The translations under genes and the position numbers were made by a program. Shown here piece after piece: positions 24,967-33,680 of a stretch of 64,000 nucleotides of DNA (its first letter is position 1; each line of letters starts with the position of its first letter). The stretch is from Aldehydirespirator sp965220645. GTDB taxonomy: Bacteria; Actinomycetota; Acidimicrobiia; Acidimicrobiales; Aldehydirespiratoraceae. The notes beneath the pieces were generated by a model. That model did no database searches and was not told the DNA's origin. It saw only the letters and a program-made list of their open reading frames with translations. The stretch is taken from positions 2,666,001 through 2,730,000 of the forward strand of contig OZ244836.1 in the NCBI GenBank assembly GCA_965220645.1. Direction: 5' to 3'.

Positions 24967-25287
24967 ATGGACATGTCAGCCACTGCGGCTGTGATCAGCG
25001 TGCTGGGCGTCGGCCTATTGGGCCTGCTCGGTTATTTTCTGCAGGCCCTGCGCGCCGACATCCGCCGCCTCGACGGCCGCATCGACCGGCTGGAGGTCGC
25101 CCACCGGGAGGAGATGGGCGCGCTCCGTGGCGAGACGGCGGAGATCAAAGAGACGCTCGGGGAGATCAAGGCGATCCTTGCCTCCCACACTGCGACGCTG
25201 GCGGCGCACGGCAAGCAGCTGGAACGGGTGATGGGCCACGGCGAGCGCATCGCCGCCTTGGAGGGGGCGCTCTCGGCGCCTTCCTGA
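24967..25287 (+). CDS. Small membrane-anchored coiled-coil protein
   Basis: A 106-residue protein of unknown role. The ATG at 24967 has a good ribosome site (AAGGAGA, nine bases ahead). Residues about 6-28 form one transmembrane helix (AAVISVLGVGLLGLLGYFLQ). The rest is a predicted coiled coil rich in Arg/Glu heptads (RADIRRLDGRIDRLEVAHRE, then EIKETLGEIKAIL). Such proteins often act as small scaffolds. It lies between the PQ-loop gene and ssrA. Confidence 0.7.
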   Translation: MDMSATAAVISVLGVGLLGLLGYFLQALRADIRRLDGRIDRLEVAHREEMGALRGETAEIKETLGEIKAILASHTATLAAHGKQLERVMGHGERIAALEGALSAPS

Positions 25288-25428
25288 GCCACGGGCCGGA
25301 GGGGTTGGCTGCGGCTGATCGGGCCCACTTCGAGGGTGGAAGGTCCCCAGCTGCACCCTGAGTGTCGGCGGCCTGAGTATCATGATGGGTCCCTTCGGGG
25401 GCCGCAGCTTGAAAAGAGACTGCACAAG

Positions 25429-25825
25429 GGGGCTGACCGGTTTCGACGTCGGGACTAGGAAGCCGCGGAGTGCGACCGGAGTTGCTCAGACTCCTTAAAC
25501 GGGGCACCCAAAGAGACGCCGAAGACGACGCTCTCGTTCTCGCCGCCTGATCAGTTCTGATCTAGCAGTGGAGAATCATCGCGACCAGCAATGGCACGCG
25601 GGGCCAGACCGCTGCAGCCTGGCACCAGAAGCAGTGGTGGACGGCAGGGAGAGACCCGCTGACAGCAGGCAAAGACCGCTGGCACCGGAGAAAGATCCGG
25701 CGGCCGGATCCTCGGATCCGCACGACCCGGCGTAGCGGCAGCCGCAAGCCGCAGACTCGGGAATGGTCGTAGCAAGCCCGGCATCCGCCTGACGGACGGG
25801 AGTTCGATTCTCCCCAGCTCCACCA
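25429..25825 (+). ncRNA. ssrA: tmRNA (SsrA)
   Basis: The 5' end GGGGCTGACCGGTTTCGAC pairs with the 3' acceptor strand CAGCTCC (25815-25821), followed by A and an encoded CCA (25823-25825). The T arm GGGAG-TTCGATT-CTCCC is present. The tag frame begins at GGC 25503 and ends at TGA 25548-25550, giving the proteolysis tag GTQRDAEDDALVLAA, with the conserved RD and a terminal LAA. Length about 397 nt. With SmpB it rescues stalled ribosomes. The gene's 3' end is a classical phage/island attachment site, and element debris lies immediately downstream. Confidence 0.95.
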
Positions 25826-25894
25826 CTCAAAACCATATAACCGCAGGTCACAGGGAATAAATTGCGGGCTCAAACAACTGCAATATTGTTTACA

Positions 25895-26041
25895 GTGTCA
25901 CTATTGAGAGGGTCAAGAACAACAATCTGGCGCTTTCGGCGAGCAGGCGAGTTCCCGCAGCCCATCCGACTCAGTGCCAACGCCGTCGGCTGGCACGCCC
26001 ACGACATCTACGAATGGCTCGCAGAACGCCCCCAGGCGTGA
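25895..26041 (+). pseudogene. AlpA-like excisionase/regulator, remnant
   Basis: A 48-codon frame opening with GTG at 25895 encodes GSRTTIWRFRRAGEFPQPIR followed by LSANAVGWHAHDIYEWLAERP. This is the helix-turn-helix and C-terminus of AlpA/excisionase-type proteins (SRTTIWR...GEFP.P..L....VGW...I..WL). The N-terminal part of the usual 65-75 residues is missing or replaced. Such proteins sit next to integrases in integrative elements. Its position 70 bp past the tmRNA CCA end fits a decayed island at ssrA. Confidence 0.75.
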
Positions 26042-26045
26042 TCGG

Positions 26046-26759
26046 ATGCCCAAGCCCGAAACGGTCATCCAGGAAGCACGAACGGCCACGCCGCACAAGG
26101 ACGCGGCCGAACCCCGGCATCCGGTGTCGGAACCGCCATCGCCGCTGTCACCCGCGGCAACTACTCTCGACGCTGTGGCCAGCCCTCCCACCATCACGAC
26201 GATCACCGCCCCCGCGGCTTCTGCGGTTGAGGCTCTGGAGCCCTGCGAGAGAGCGATCCTGTCGGTGCTGCGCCTCTGGCCACGCGGTGCCGCCGAAGCC
26301 GCGGTTGCGCACCGCGCCGGCCTCGACACCACAACCGCGGCCGCGGCGCTGCGCCGGCTCCTCGATGCGGGGCTCGTCGTGTCCAGCGAGGAGACCCCGC
26401 CAGCGCGGCGCCATCACCAGCGCATCGTGTTCTGGCGCCTCGCCGGCGCCTCGGCCACCGCCGCGCTCATGGCGGATGTGCCCCAACCCGATCCCGCCCA
26501 GCGTCGCGGCCCTCAAGGACCGGTGCCCGATGAGTTCTGGCACCACTTCTGTTCGGGATCGGACCCCGCCGAGCTGCGCCTGCCCCGCGACACCACCCTG
26601 GTGGGCTGCCGCCTCATCGAATCGTTCGACTCCGAGGCCCGATCCTGGGTGCTGTCGAGCTTCACCGTCGAGCAGCTCGCCGCCTGCCACGACCGCTATC
26701 CCGACCCCAGCTCAGAAGCCCCTGAGCTGATCGCCGCGGCCATCGAGGCGCTGACTTGA
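26046..26759 (+). CDS. Winged-helix protein of an AbiE-like pair
   Basis: A 237-residue protein starting at ATG 26046. The N-terminal 60 residues are Pro/Thr/Ala-rich and look disordered. Residues about 75-130 form a winged helix (CERAILSVLRLWPRGAAEAA, then RRLLDAGLVVSSEE). The C-terminal half has no family I recognise. Its stop is overlapped by the TTG start of the nucleotidyltransferase gene, so the two are coupled. By position and fold it could be the antitoxin-like partner of an AbiEii-type protein, which is an inference from gene order. Confidence 0.55.
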   Translation: MPKPETVIQEARTATPHKDAAEPRHPVSEPPSPLSPAATTLDAVASPPTITTITAPAASAVEALEPCERAILSVLRLWPRGAAEAAVAHRAGLDTTTAAAALRRLLDAGLVVSSEETPPARRHHQRIVFWRLAGASATAALMADVPQPDPAQRRGPQGPVPDEFWHHFCSGSDPAELRLPRDTTLVGCRLIESFDSEARSWVLSSFTVEQLAACHDRYPDPSSEAPELIAAAIEALT

Positions 26760-27166
26760 CCGCCATCGGGGACTACAGCGACGTCCTCAACGACAACATG
26801 ATCGCGGCGTGGCCCCGCGTGGCCGCCGCCCTGGAGGGCCTCGACTGCGCGCTGATGGGCGGCACCGCCGTCGCCATGGTGCTGCGGCACCGCCACAGCC
26901 ACGACCTCGACTTCATGACCCTGCAACCCTTCGACTCGCGAGCGGTCGCCGCCAAGCTGCTGTCATCCGCCGCCCGCGCCGCCTACAAAGACGACTACCG
27001 GGAACACATCGCCAAAGTCGCCTTCGACGGCGTACCCGTCACCGTCATGAGAGACCTCCGAGGCTTCGTCGAGGGCGCGTCATTCCTCAACCGGCTGCGC
27101 AGGCCTCTGCCCGCTCGATCACGAACCTGGCCTCACCCGCGCCAACGGCGAGGCTCCAAGCGCTAG
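26756..27166 (+). CDS. AbiEii-type nucleotidyltransferase, probably truncated
   Basis: The TTG at 26756 overlaps the upstream stop. The 136-residue product has the nucleotidyltransferase core of AbiEii/MNT-type toxins: LMGGTAVAMVLRHRHSHDLD, where the GG and the DLD metal-binding pair are kept. Full-length members are about 200-300 residues. Here homology fades after AFDGVPVTVMRDLRG and the end is Arg/Pro-rich, suggesting a frameshift or deletion near 27080. Complete relatives are type IV toxins of abortive-infection systems. Likely inactive. Confidence 0.6.
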   Translation: MTAIGDYSDVLNDNMIAAWPRVAAALEGLDCALMGGTAVAMVLRHRHSHDLDFMTLQPFDSRAVAAKLLSSAARAAYKDDYREHIAKVAFDGVPVTVMRDLRGFVEGASFLNRLRRPLPARSRTWPHPRQRRGSKR

Positions 27167-27354
27167 ATCGAACGTGACAGCGCGCGCGGTGTGGCGTGTG
27201 GTGAACCCGGCTGGCCGGTTGTGGTGGTGCAGACGCCCACACTGCCGTCCTCCAATAGCTGACTCCCCTCTGGACCCTCCAAGGACCCCAGGATCAGCGT
27301 GTCAACGAAACCGGGTCAGCTCCAGATTCCGTCGGGAGAAGTCGCAAGGTAGAT

Positions 27355-27370
27355 ACCTGCATTTGCAGGT
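27355..27370 (+). promoter_or_regulatory. Palindromic operator candidate before the amidase gene
   Basis: ACCTGCA-TT-TGCAGGT is a perfect 7-bp inverted repeat with a 2-base centre, 91 bp before the amidase ATG. Its half CCTGCATT(T/C)GC recurs twice before the transporter genes (31043, 31072). The rest of the 27167-27461 gap shows nothing else I recognise. Confidence 0.6.
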
Positions 27371-27461
27371 CAACGACTCCGAGGCCGCAACCTAGTGTCA
27401 CCGGCGGCGGCGCGAGCCGACGCGGTGCTAGTCGCCTCAGCCAGCAACGAAGGGGAAGACG

Positions 27462-29012
27462 ATGCCGATTCCTGCACCTGAACTGGACGAGCTTCGGGCT
27501 CTATCGCAGAGGTGGAGCCTGGGGATCGGCGACGGCGACTTGACGATCTTCCAGATGTTGATCGAGGGTGCTTTGGGGTCCTACCAGCACGTGGATGCCA
27601 TGTACGACGCCTCCAAGCCCTCGGTGCCCGAGCGGTCGAGCTACCGGCCCGCCGACGCCGACAACGAGTTGGGCGCCTGGTACTACCGCTGCGACATTCG
27701 GGAGTCCGACTCCGGCCCGTTGGCCGGCAAGACGCTCGCCATCAAGGACAACTCCACCGTCGCTGGGGTTCCCATGATGAACGGGTCCCGCATTGTCGAG
27801 GGCTATGTGCCCTTGCGCGACGCCACCGTGGTTACACGAATCCTCGAGGCTGGCGGCAGGATCCTGGGCAAGTCGGCGTGTGAGGACTTGTGCTTCTCCG
27901 GCGCGAGCCATACCTGCGCCACCGGCCCGATCCGCAACCCGTGGGACACCAGCCGCACCGCGGGCGGCTCCTCGGGCGGAAGCGGCGCCCTGGTGGCCGC
28001 CGGTGAGGTGGACATGGCCATAGCCGGCGATCAGGGCGGATCGATCCGTATGCCCTCGGCCTGGTGCGGCAACGCCGGGTTGAAGCCAACCTTCGGACTG
28101 GTGCCCTACACCGGCGCCTACCCGATTGAGTGGACCATCGACCATCTCGGCCCGATGGCCCGCAACATGACCGACCTGGCCACGTTCCTCACCGTGATCG
28201 CCGGCCCCGACGGCAACGACCCACGCCAGTCCCACGCTCCCTCCGGGATCGACTACACAGCAGGACTCGACGACGGCATTGAGGGTCTCAGAGTCGGCGT
28301 GGTGGCCGAAGGGTTCGGATTCGAAGGCTTGAGCGAACCGGACTCCGACGCCTTGGTCGAGACGGCCGCCAACCGCCTGGCCGACGCCGGGGCGGTGGTG
28401 GAGACGATATCGATTCCCGAGCACCGCGACGCTCTGCACGTCTGGAACGTGATTGCCACCGACGGCGCCATGTGGCAGATGATCCGCGGCAACGGTTACG
28501 GCATGAATTACCGGGGCCTGTTCGATCCCGAACTCATGGAACAGACCATGCGGGGCTGGCGCACGAACGCCCATCTGACCTCTCAGACACTGAAGTTCGT
28601 CATGCTTTGCGCGGAGCACGCCTTCGACTATGCCGGTGGCGCGACATACGCCCGGGCCTCCAATGTGCGGCCCCTGATCAACGCCGCCGTGGACGCAGCC
28701 TTGGCTGACCATGACGTGCTGTGCTACCCCACCCTGCCGTTCCCGGCCAAGGAGATCCCGTCCTCGGACGCCACTGTCGACGAGTACGTGGCCCGTGCTC
28801 TGGAGATGATTCCCAACACCGCGGTCTCCAACGTCACCGGCAATCCCGACCTGACGATCCCGGTGGACGGCGGGGAGGGCATGCCCGTTGGAATGAGCAT
28901 CGTCGGGCGGCAGTGGGACGAGTCCACCGTCCTGCGGGTGGGCCGGGCCTATGAGAAGCTCGTCGGAGGGTTCGCCCTGTCCCCCATGGCCAAGGCAAGG
29001 GTCAACGGTTAG
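27462..29012 (+). CDS. Amidase (Rhodococcus-type short-chain amidase)
   Basis: A 516-residue amidase-signature enzyme converting a carboxamide to the acid plus ammonia. The triad is Lys95 (LAIKDNSTVAG), cis-Ser170 (TAGGSSGGSGAL) and Ser194 (AGDQGGSIRMPSAW). The blocks KPTFGLVPYTGAYPIEWTID and LGPMARNMTDLA are those of actinobacterial amidases that pair with nitrile hydratases, although no nitrile hydratase gene is nearby. A ribosome site (AAGGGGAAG) precedes the ATG. Downstream are a sensor kinase, response regulator, ABC importer, acyl-CoA ligase and acyl-CoA dehydrogenase, so the acid released is probably activated and oxidised by those enzymes. Confidence 0.93.
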   Translation: MPIPAPELDELRALSQRWSLGIGDGDLTIFQMLIEGALGSYQHVDAMYDASKPSVPERSSYRPADADNELGAWYYRCDIRESDSGPLAGKTLAIKDNSTVAGVPMMNGSRIVEGYVPLRDATVVTRILEAGGRILGKSACEDLCFSGASHTCATGPIRNPWDTSRTAGGSSGGSGALVAAGEVDMAIAGDQGGSIRMPSAWCGNAGLKPTFGLVPYTGAYPIEWTIDHLGPMARNMTDLATFLTVIAGPDGNDPRQSHAPSGIDYTAGLDDGIEGLRVGVVAEGFGFEGLSEPDSDALVETAANRLADAGAVVETISIPEHRDALHVWNVIATDGAMWQMIRGNGYGMNYRGLFDPELMEQTMRGWRTNAHLTSQTLKFVMLCAEHAFDYAGGATYARASNVRPLINAAVDAALADHDVLCYPTLPFPAKEIPSSDATVDEYVARALEMIPNTAVSNVTGNPDLTIPVDGGEGMPVGMSIVGRQWDESTVLRVGRAYEKLVGGFALSPMAKARVNG

Positions 29013-29088
29013 GCCTGCGGCCGGAACCGTCACACAGATCCGTGCTTGACTACCGGCGGGGCCGTCGATCTCGGAAGGTGGTCGGGCC

Positions 29089-30273
29089 ATGGCTGACTCA
29101 GAAGTAGGTCGCCGCTTCGAGAGCGTCATCGAACTCGTCGATACCGACGACCTGGAGCGGCTTGCTGACCTGAGCCATACCCTGGTCGGGTTCTTGGACC
29201 CCGCCGCTCTCGCACAGCGCACTGCGCTGGACCTGTACCGCATGCTGGGACTTCCTCTGGTGTCAGTGGCGGTCCGGGAGGGCTCCTCGAACTTCGCCAT
29301 GAGAGGCGTGCACGGGGCCCGCACCGAGCGATTCCGCCAGGTGCAGGTGTCCACCGGCGAGGGATTGGGCGGCCGGGTGATGGTGGAGCGCCGGCCGGTC
29401 GAGGTCCAGAGCTACCTTGATGACCCGCGCATCACCAACCACTTCATCGACGTGGTCAGCGCCGAGGGCCTCGGCGGAATGGTGGCAGTGCCCGTAGAGC
29501 ATGACAAGGAGATGGTGGGACTGCTGTACGGCGGGTTGCGCTCCATCGGCTCGATCGGCGATAGGGCCAAGCTCGTGCTTGAGAGGGCTGCCCGGGATGT
29601 GGCACCGATGATGGCCGCGTCGATCCATGCCTCAGCCACCATCCGGCACCGTGTCGACGCTGAACGCCAGCGCATCGCGAATGATCTGCACGACGATGTG
29701 GGGCAGTTGCTGTTCTCGATCAGCTGCGCGGCGCAGCGTCTGCGCGACGGCGGGGACCAGAGCCTGGTTGCGGTCGCAGAGCGCATCGAACACCAAGCGC
29801 AGGAGGCCGCGCAGCGCATGCGTCAAGCGTTCAAGGTGCTGGGGCCCACCTCCTCCGACGAAGCCGCAGCCACAGCGCTGCAGAGAGAGATCGACGACCT
29901 GACCGCCCGCTCGGATGTCGCAACTCACTTCGTGGTGCGCGGCGTGGCCCGTCCACTGCCGTCACGAGCGGAGGCGGCGCTGCTGGGAGCGGCGCGCCAG
30001 GCGCTGTTCAACATCGAGCGGCATGCCGACGCGTCGCTGGTGGTGGCGACCCTGCACTTCGGCGCATCGGAGGTGTCGCTGGTGATCCAGGACGACGGCT
30101 GCGGGCTGCCCGATGAGTTCGAGCTGGCCGCGGTGCCCCGCGGCGACCGGCACTGGGGTCTGGCGTCGATACTGCGCCAGGCCCAGCGCCAGGGAGGAGA
30201 TCTAGAGGTGAGGCCCGGCGAGGATGGGGGCACGACGGTTCGCATCACCTTGCCCATTGGCGAAGCCGAATGA
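29089..30273 (+). CDS. GAF-domain sensor histidine kinase (NarL/DesK type)
   Basis: A 394-residue cytoplasmic kinase with no membrane segments. Residues about 30-175 form a GAF ligand-binding domain. The HisKA_3 phosphorylation site is His201 in RIANDLHDDVGQLLFS. The C-terminal HATPase carries the N-box ARQALFNIERHA, the G1 box DDGCGLP and a second glycine box HWGLASI. It should phosphorylate the LuxR-type regulator encoded 44 bp downstream. A soluble GAF sensor inside an amide-catabolic cluster suggests detection of an intracellular metabolite such as the amide or its acid. Confidence 0.92.
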   Translation: MADSEVGRRFESVIELVDTDDLERLADLSHTLVGFLDPAALAQRTALDLYRMLGLPLVSVAVREGSSNFAMRGVHGARTERFRQVQVSTGEGLGGRVMVERRPVEVQSYLDDPRITNHFIDVVSAEGLGGMVAVPVEHDKEMVGLLYGGLRSIGSIGDRAKLVLERAARDVAPMMAASIHASATIRHRVDAERQRIANDLHDDVGQLLFSISCAAQRLRDGGDQSLVAVAERIEHQAQEAAQRMRQAFKVLGPTSSDEAAATALQREIDDLTARSDVATHFVVRGVARPLPSRAEAALLGAARQALFNIERHADASLVVATLHFGASEVSLVIQDDGCGLPDEFELAAVPRGDRHWGLASILRQAQRQGGDLEVRPGEDGGTTVRITLPIGEAE

Positions 30274-30317
30274 GCGCCGGAGCCACCAGCTAGGCAACAC
30301 CATGAGCAGACCCCCCG

Positions 30318-30980
30318 ATGCACAGAGCCACGCCTGAACCAGGTCAAGACACCGCGGCGTCGGTCCTGGTGATCGACGACCACCCGGTGGTGATCGACGG
30401 GGTCCGCCAGCTGCTGGCGGCTGAGACGGACTTCAAGCTCGTGGGCGAGGCCACGACCGGAGAGGAGGGCGTCGACCTGGCCAGGCGCCTGGCACCGGAT
30501 GTAGTGGTGCTCGACCTCAAGCTAGGCGACAACTTCGCGCCGCATCTGTGCCGGTCGCTTCAGGATGCATCCGGGAGCTCTCGGGTGGTGATTCACACCG
30601 CCTTCGATGATCGCGAGCCGCTGCGCGCCTGTCTCAACGCGGGGGCGGTGGGCATCGTGCTAAAGGACGCCAGCAACCTGGTCGAGGCACTCAGACGGGT
30701 GTTGGCCGGCGAACTGTACGTGGACCTCTCCTTGGTTGAGGATCCGAGGGCTCGTGCCCTGCGTCTGGGCGAGGATGGCGGCATGTACGAGTCGCTCACG
30801 CAGAGGGAATACGAGGTGCTGTGTGTGATGGCGCTCGGGCGCACCAGCAAGGAGATCGCGGCGGAGCTCTTTCTGGCCGAGAACACCGTGCGCAGCTACA
30901 CCCAGTCGCTGCTGACCAAGCTGCACGCCCGCAACCGGATCGAGGCCTTGGCGAGGGCGCGCGATCTGCGGCTGCTGTAA
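30318..30980 (+). CDS. LuxR/NarL-family response regulator
   Basis: A 220-residue regulator with an N-terminal receiver domain (acidic pair in VIDDHPVV, phosphoacceptor Asp66 in VVLDLKLGDN, Lys in GIVLKDASN). A C-terminal LuxR helix-turn-helix covers about residues 150-215 (LTQREYEVLCVMALGRTSKE, then NTVRSYTQSLLTKLHARNR). It pairs with the adjacent GAF histidine kinase. Likely targets are the flanking amidase and transporter promoters, which share the motif CCTGCATTYGC. Confidence 0.93.
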   Translation: MHRATPEPGQDTAASVLVIDDHPVVIDGVRQLLAAETDFKLVGEATTGEEGVDLARRLAPDVVVLDLKLGDNFAPHLCRSLQDASGSSRVVIHTAFDDREPLRACLNAGAVGIVLKDASNLVEALRRVLAGELYVDLSLVEDPRARALRLGEDGGMYESLTQREYEVLCVMALGRTSKEIAAELFLAENTVRSYTQSLLTKLHARNRIEALARARDLRLL

Positions 30981-31042
30981 CCCACAGGACCGGGCCCTCT
31001 GCCTTCCGGGCCGGGGCCGGTCGAAGAACGCCGGACGCGGGA

Positions 31043-31086
31043 CCTGCATTCGCGTGTACTTCGGGGCTGACCCTGCATTCGCGTGT
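31043..31086 (+). promoter_or_regulatory. Direct repeat, operator candidate before the transporter operon
   Basis: CCTGCATTCGCGTGT occurs at 31043-31057 and again at 31072-31086, 29 bp apart (close to three helical turns). It lies 127-170 bp before the substrate-binding-protein ATG. The first eleven bases match the half-site of the palindrome before the amidase. The next gene upstream is the response regulator. I read this as its likely binding region. Confidence 0.65.
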
Positions 31087-31212
31087 GTACGCCCGCTCGG
31101 GCCACCACTAGTCCGGGCACAGGCGACTCCGCGGATTCTCAATTAACTGCGGAGCCGCCGCCCGCGGCGTCGAGAGCCGGCGCCCGAGGGTCCAACGAAG
31201 GGGGATACACCC

Positions 31213-32640
31213 ATGAGTCCACCGAGGACTTCGATTCTTCGCCGAGTTCGCCCGACCTGGACGGGACTCGCCGCGGCGACTATGGCGCTTGCGCTGCTCG
31301 CCGCGGGCTGCGGCGACGACGACACCGACGAGCCGGCACCTGCTGCGGCCACGGAGCAGGACAGCACTCCGGCGGAGCCCGACAGCACGCCCGACACAGA
31401 CGCCACACCCACCGAAGAGCCCGACGAGGCACCGGCAACCACCGCTGCGGACACCAGCGACGAGCCCGAAGAGGCACCCGAGCCGACTGAAGCGGCCCCC
31501 GAGACCAGCGAACCGATCCGAGTAGGCAGCCTCCTCGACGAGACCGGCCCGCTCAACATCTACGGCACGCCGATGGCCGACGCCACCCGGCTAGCCATTG
31601 CGGACATCAACGCCTCCGGAGGCGTGCTCGGGCGCCAGCTGGAGCTGGTGGCGCTCGACTCGAAGTCGGACCAGAACGAGTACATCGCCGGAGCCGACCA
31701 GCTCGTGGCCGAGGATCTCGCCGTGGTCCATGCCGGGATCACCAGCGCGTCACGCGAGGCGATCCGGCCGACGTTCGGTGAGGCAGAGCTGCTGTACTTC
31801 TACAACGTCCTCTACGAGGGCGGCGTCTGCGATCGCAACACCTTCGTGACTGGCGTTGTGCCCACCCAGCAGCTGCAGGTACTGATCCCGTGGGCGGTCG
31901 AGAACTACGGGCCGCGCCTGTATGTCCTGGCCGCAGACTACAACTACGGGCAGATCTCCGCGGACTGGGTGCGCCACTACGCGGCCGAGTCCGGCGGTGA
32001 GGTTGTCGGGGAGGACTTCTTCCCCCTGGACGTGGCCGAGTTCGGCACGACCATCTCCGAGGTGCAGAGCGCCGATCCCGACGTGGTGGTGTCGGTGCTG
32101 GTGGGGGGCGCCCACATGTCCTTCTACAGCCAGTACGCGGCCACCGGAGCCGCGATCCCGGTGGTGTCGACATCGTTCGGACTCGGGAGCGAGCAGGTGG
32201 CCCTAGATGCGGCCTCCTCAGAGGGCATCATCGTGGCCTACCCGTACTTCCAGGAACTCGCCAACGCCGCCAACGCCGAGTTCACCGCAGCCTGGCACGA
32301 AGCCTTCGGCGAGGACTACCCGTACATCACCGACTTGGCTGTGTACGTGTGGGAGGGCTGGCACCTGTGGGCTGACGCGGTCAACAGTGCCGGCACCCTC
32401 GACCGTGAGGCGGTGATCGCCGAACTCGAGACCGGCACCGTCGGCTTCGACAGCCCCAAGGGACCGGTCACGCTGGATGGGCCTTCGCATCATCTGGTGC
32501 AGCCGGTGAGTTTGGCCCGGGCCAACGACAGCAACGGCTTCGACGTGATCGAGACGTTCGAGAACATTCCGCCGTCGTTCGAGCAGCAGAGCTGTGACCT
32601 GATCGCCAACCCCGACACCAATGAGCAGTTCACTCCATAA
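31213..32640 (+). CDS. ABC transporter substrate-binding lipoprotein (Liv/Urt/Fmd type)
   Basis: A 475-residue exported solute-binding protein. A signal peptide ends in the lipobox LAAGC with Cys33 as the lipidated residue. Residues about 34-98 form an acidic Thr/Pro/Glu linker of low complexity. From about residue 98 (IRVGSLLDETGPLNIYGTPM) the protein is a Peripla_BP_6 domain as in branched-chain amino-acid, urea and short-chain-amide binding proteins; the N-terminal GPLNIYG and SDQNEY features resemble urea/amide binders. Given the amidase, kinase and acid-activating genes around it, the ligand is probably an amide or the derived acid. Confidence 0.9.
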   Translation: MSPPRTSILRRVRPTWTGLAAATMALALLAAGCGDDDTDEPAPAAATEQDSTPAEPDSTPDTDATPTEEPDEAPATTAADTSDEPEEAPEPTEAAPETSEPIRVGSLLDETGPLNIYGTPMADATRLAIADINASGGVLGRQLELVALDSKSDQNEYIAGADQLVAEDLAVVHAGITSASREAIRPTFGEAELLYFYNVLYEGGVCDRNTFVTGVVPTQQLQVLIPWAVENYGPRLYVLAADYNYGQISADWVRHYAAESGGEVVGEDFFPLDVAEFGTTISEVQSADPDVVVSVLVGGAHMSFYSQYAATGAAIPVVSTSFGLGSEQVALDAASSEGIIVAYPYFQELANAANAEFTAAWHEAFGEDYPYITDLAVYVWEGWHLWADAVNSAGTLDREAVIAELETGTVGFDSPKGPVTLDGPSHHLVQPVSLARANDSNGFDVIETFENIPPSFEQQSCDLIANPDTNEQFTP

Positions 32641-32727
32641 CGACATGTCCCGGCCGTCAACAAGGGAGGCGAGCCTGTAACGGTCCGGTCTCCCGGCTAG
32701 CCGACCCTCACGGCTAGCAACGCATGG

Positions 32728-32771
32728 GGTTGCGGGAAGGCGTCAAACAGCAGCGACGCCCTCCCGCAACC
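32728..32771 (+). terminator. Long intergenic hairpin (attenuator or mRNA stabiliser)
   Basis: Arms 32728-32744 and 32755-32771 pair over 17 positions with one mismatch, enclosing a 10-base loop (AAACAGCAGC). No T run follows. Placed between the binding-protein gene and the first permease gene, it probably lowers read-through or protects the 3' end of the highly expressed binding-protein mRNA. Confidence 0.75.
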
Positions 32772-32816
32772 AGTCACCCGATCCGCATCTTGTGCGGGCT
32801 AGCAAGGGAGAGCCCG

Positions 32817-33680
32817 ATGGCTCCCGACCGACTCTTCAACCTCGGATTCGACCTCGCTTCCACGATCTCGATCCTGGCTTTGGTGTCTTTGGGTCTCGCG
32901 GTCATCTTCGGGATGCGCGGTGTGATCAACCTCGCGCACGGCGAGTTCATCATGCTGGGAGCGTTCGCGACGCTCACCGGGGTGCGCAGCGGCCTCAACA
33001 TCTGGGTGGCGATGGTGGTCGCCGCGGCGGTGGTGGGGCTGTTCGGGATCGTCGTTGAGCGGCTGATCATCCGGCACCTCTACGGGAGGCTGGCGGACAC
33101 CATGCTGGCCACCTGGGGGCTGTCGCTGATCATGGTCCAGGCGGTGCAGAATCGCTACGGGTCGGTCACTGAGGGCATCTCGGTGCCGGTCGGGAACTTC
33201 ACCGTCGGCGAGTTCTCGATGTCGAAGTACAACTTCGTACTCATATCAGCGGCCGCCGTGGGTGTGCTGGCGACCTACACGATCATGCGCCGCACCCGCT
33301 ACGGCCTTCTGGCGAGGGCCGCGACCCAGTCGGCAACGATGGCGGAGGGGCTCGGGGTGAACACCTCCGGTGTGAACATGTGGACCTTCGGGCTCGGCTC
33401 CGCGCTGACCGGCGCGGCTGGCGCGCTGCTCGCTCCCGTCGTGGGGGTAATCCCCACTATGGGCCAGACCTTCGTGGCACGGGCGTTCATGACCGTCATT
33501 GTGGGCGGGCCGTCGTTCGTGGCTGGGACCGTGTCGGCCAGCGGGCTGCTGGGCTTCATCGAGAACGTGGGCACCAACTGGTTCACGCCCGTCATAGGCC
33601 AGGCGATGCTGCTCATGGCCGCGATCGTGATCCTGCGGTTCTTGCCGCAGGGTCTCACAGGGACCCGGTTCCGGCGATGA
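32817..33680 (+). CDS. ABC transporter permease (LivH/UrtB type)
   Basis: A 287-residue inner-membrane permease with about eight hydrophobic segments. Typical blocks are LVSLGLAVIFGMRGVINLAH and GEFIMLGAF near the N-terminus, and VIVGGPSFVAGT in the cytoplasmic coupling region near the C-terminus. The ATG at 32817, behind AAGGGAG, gives the family start; an upstream in-frame ATG at 32724 would read through the hairpin. The stop overlaps the ATG of the next gene (ATGA), so the two are coupled. Confidence 0.92.
   Translation: MAPDRLFNLGFDLASTISILALVSLGLAVIFGMRGVINLAHGEFIMLGAFATLTGVRSGLNIWVAMVVAAAVVGLFGIVVERLIIRHLYGRLADTMLATWGLSLIMVQAVQNRYGSVTEGISVPVGNFTVGEFSMSKYNFVLISAAAVGVLATYTIMRRTRYGLLARAATQSATMAEGLGVNTSGVNMWTFGLGSALTGAAGALLAPVVGVIPTMGQTFVARAFMTVIVGGPSFVAGTVSASGLLGFIENVGTNWFTPVIGQAMLLMAAIVILRFLPQGLTGTRFRR

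Noticed and set aside
25551..25873. Minus-strand proteins with the pattern GRIELPSVRR / ENRTPVRQ over the tmRNA
   Set aside because: These are well-known false translations antisense to tmRNA; the RNA gene explains the sequence.
27501..29354. A 617-codon minus-strand frame over the amidase gene
   Set aside because: It is antisense to a gene with all catalytic motifs and encodes low-complexity Gly/His/Val-rich sequence, typical of high-GC shadow frames.
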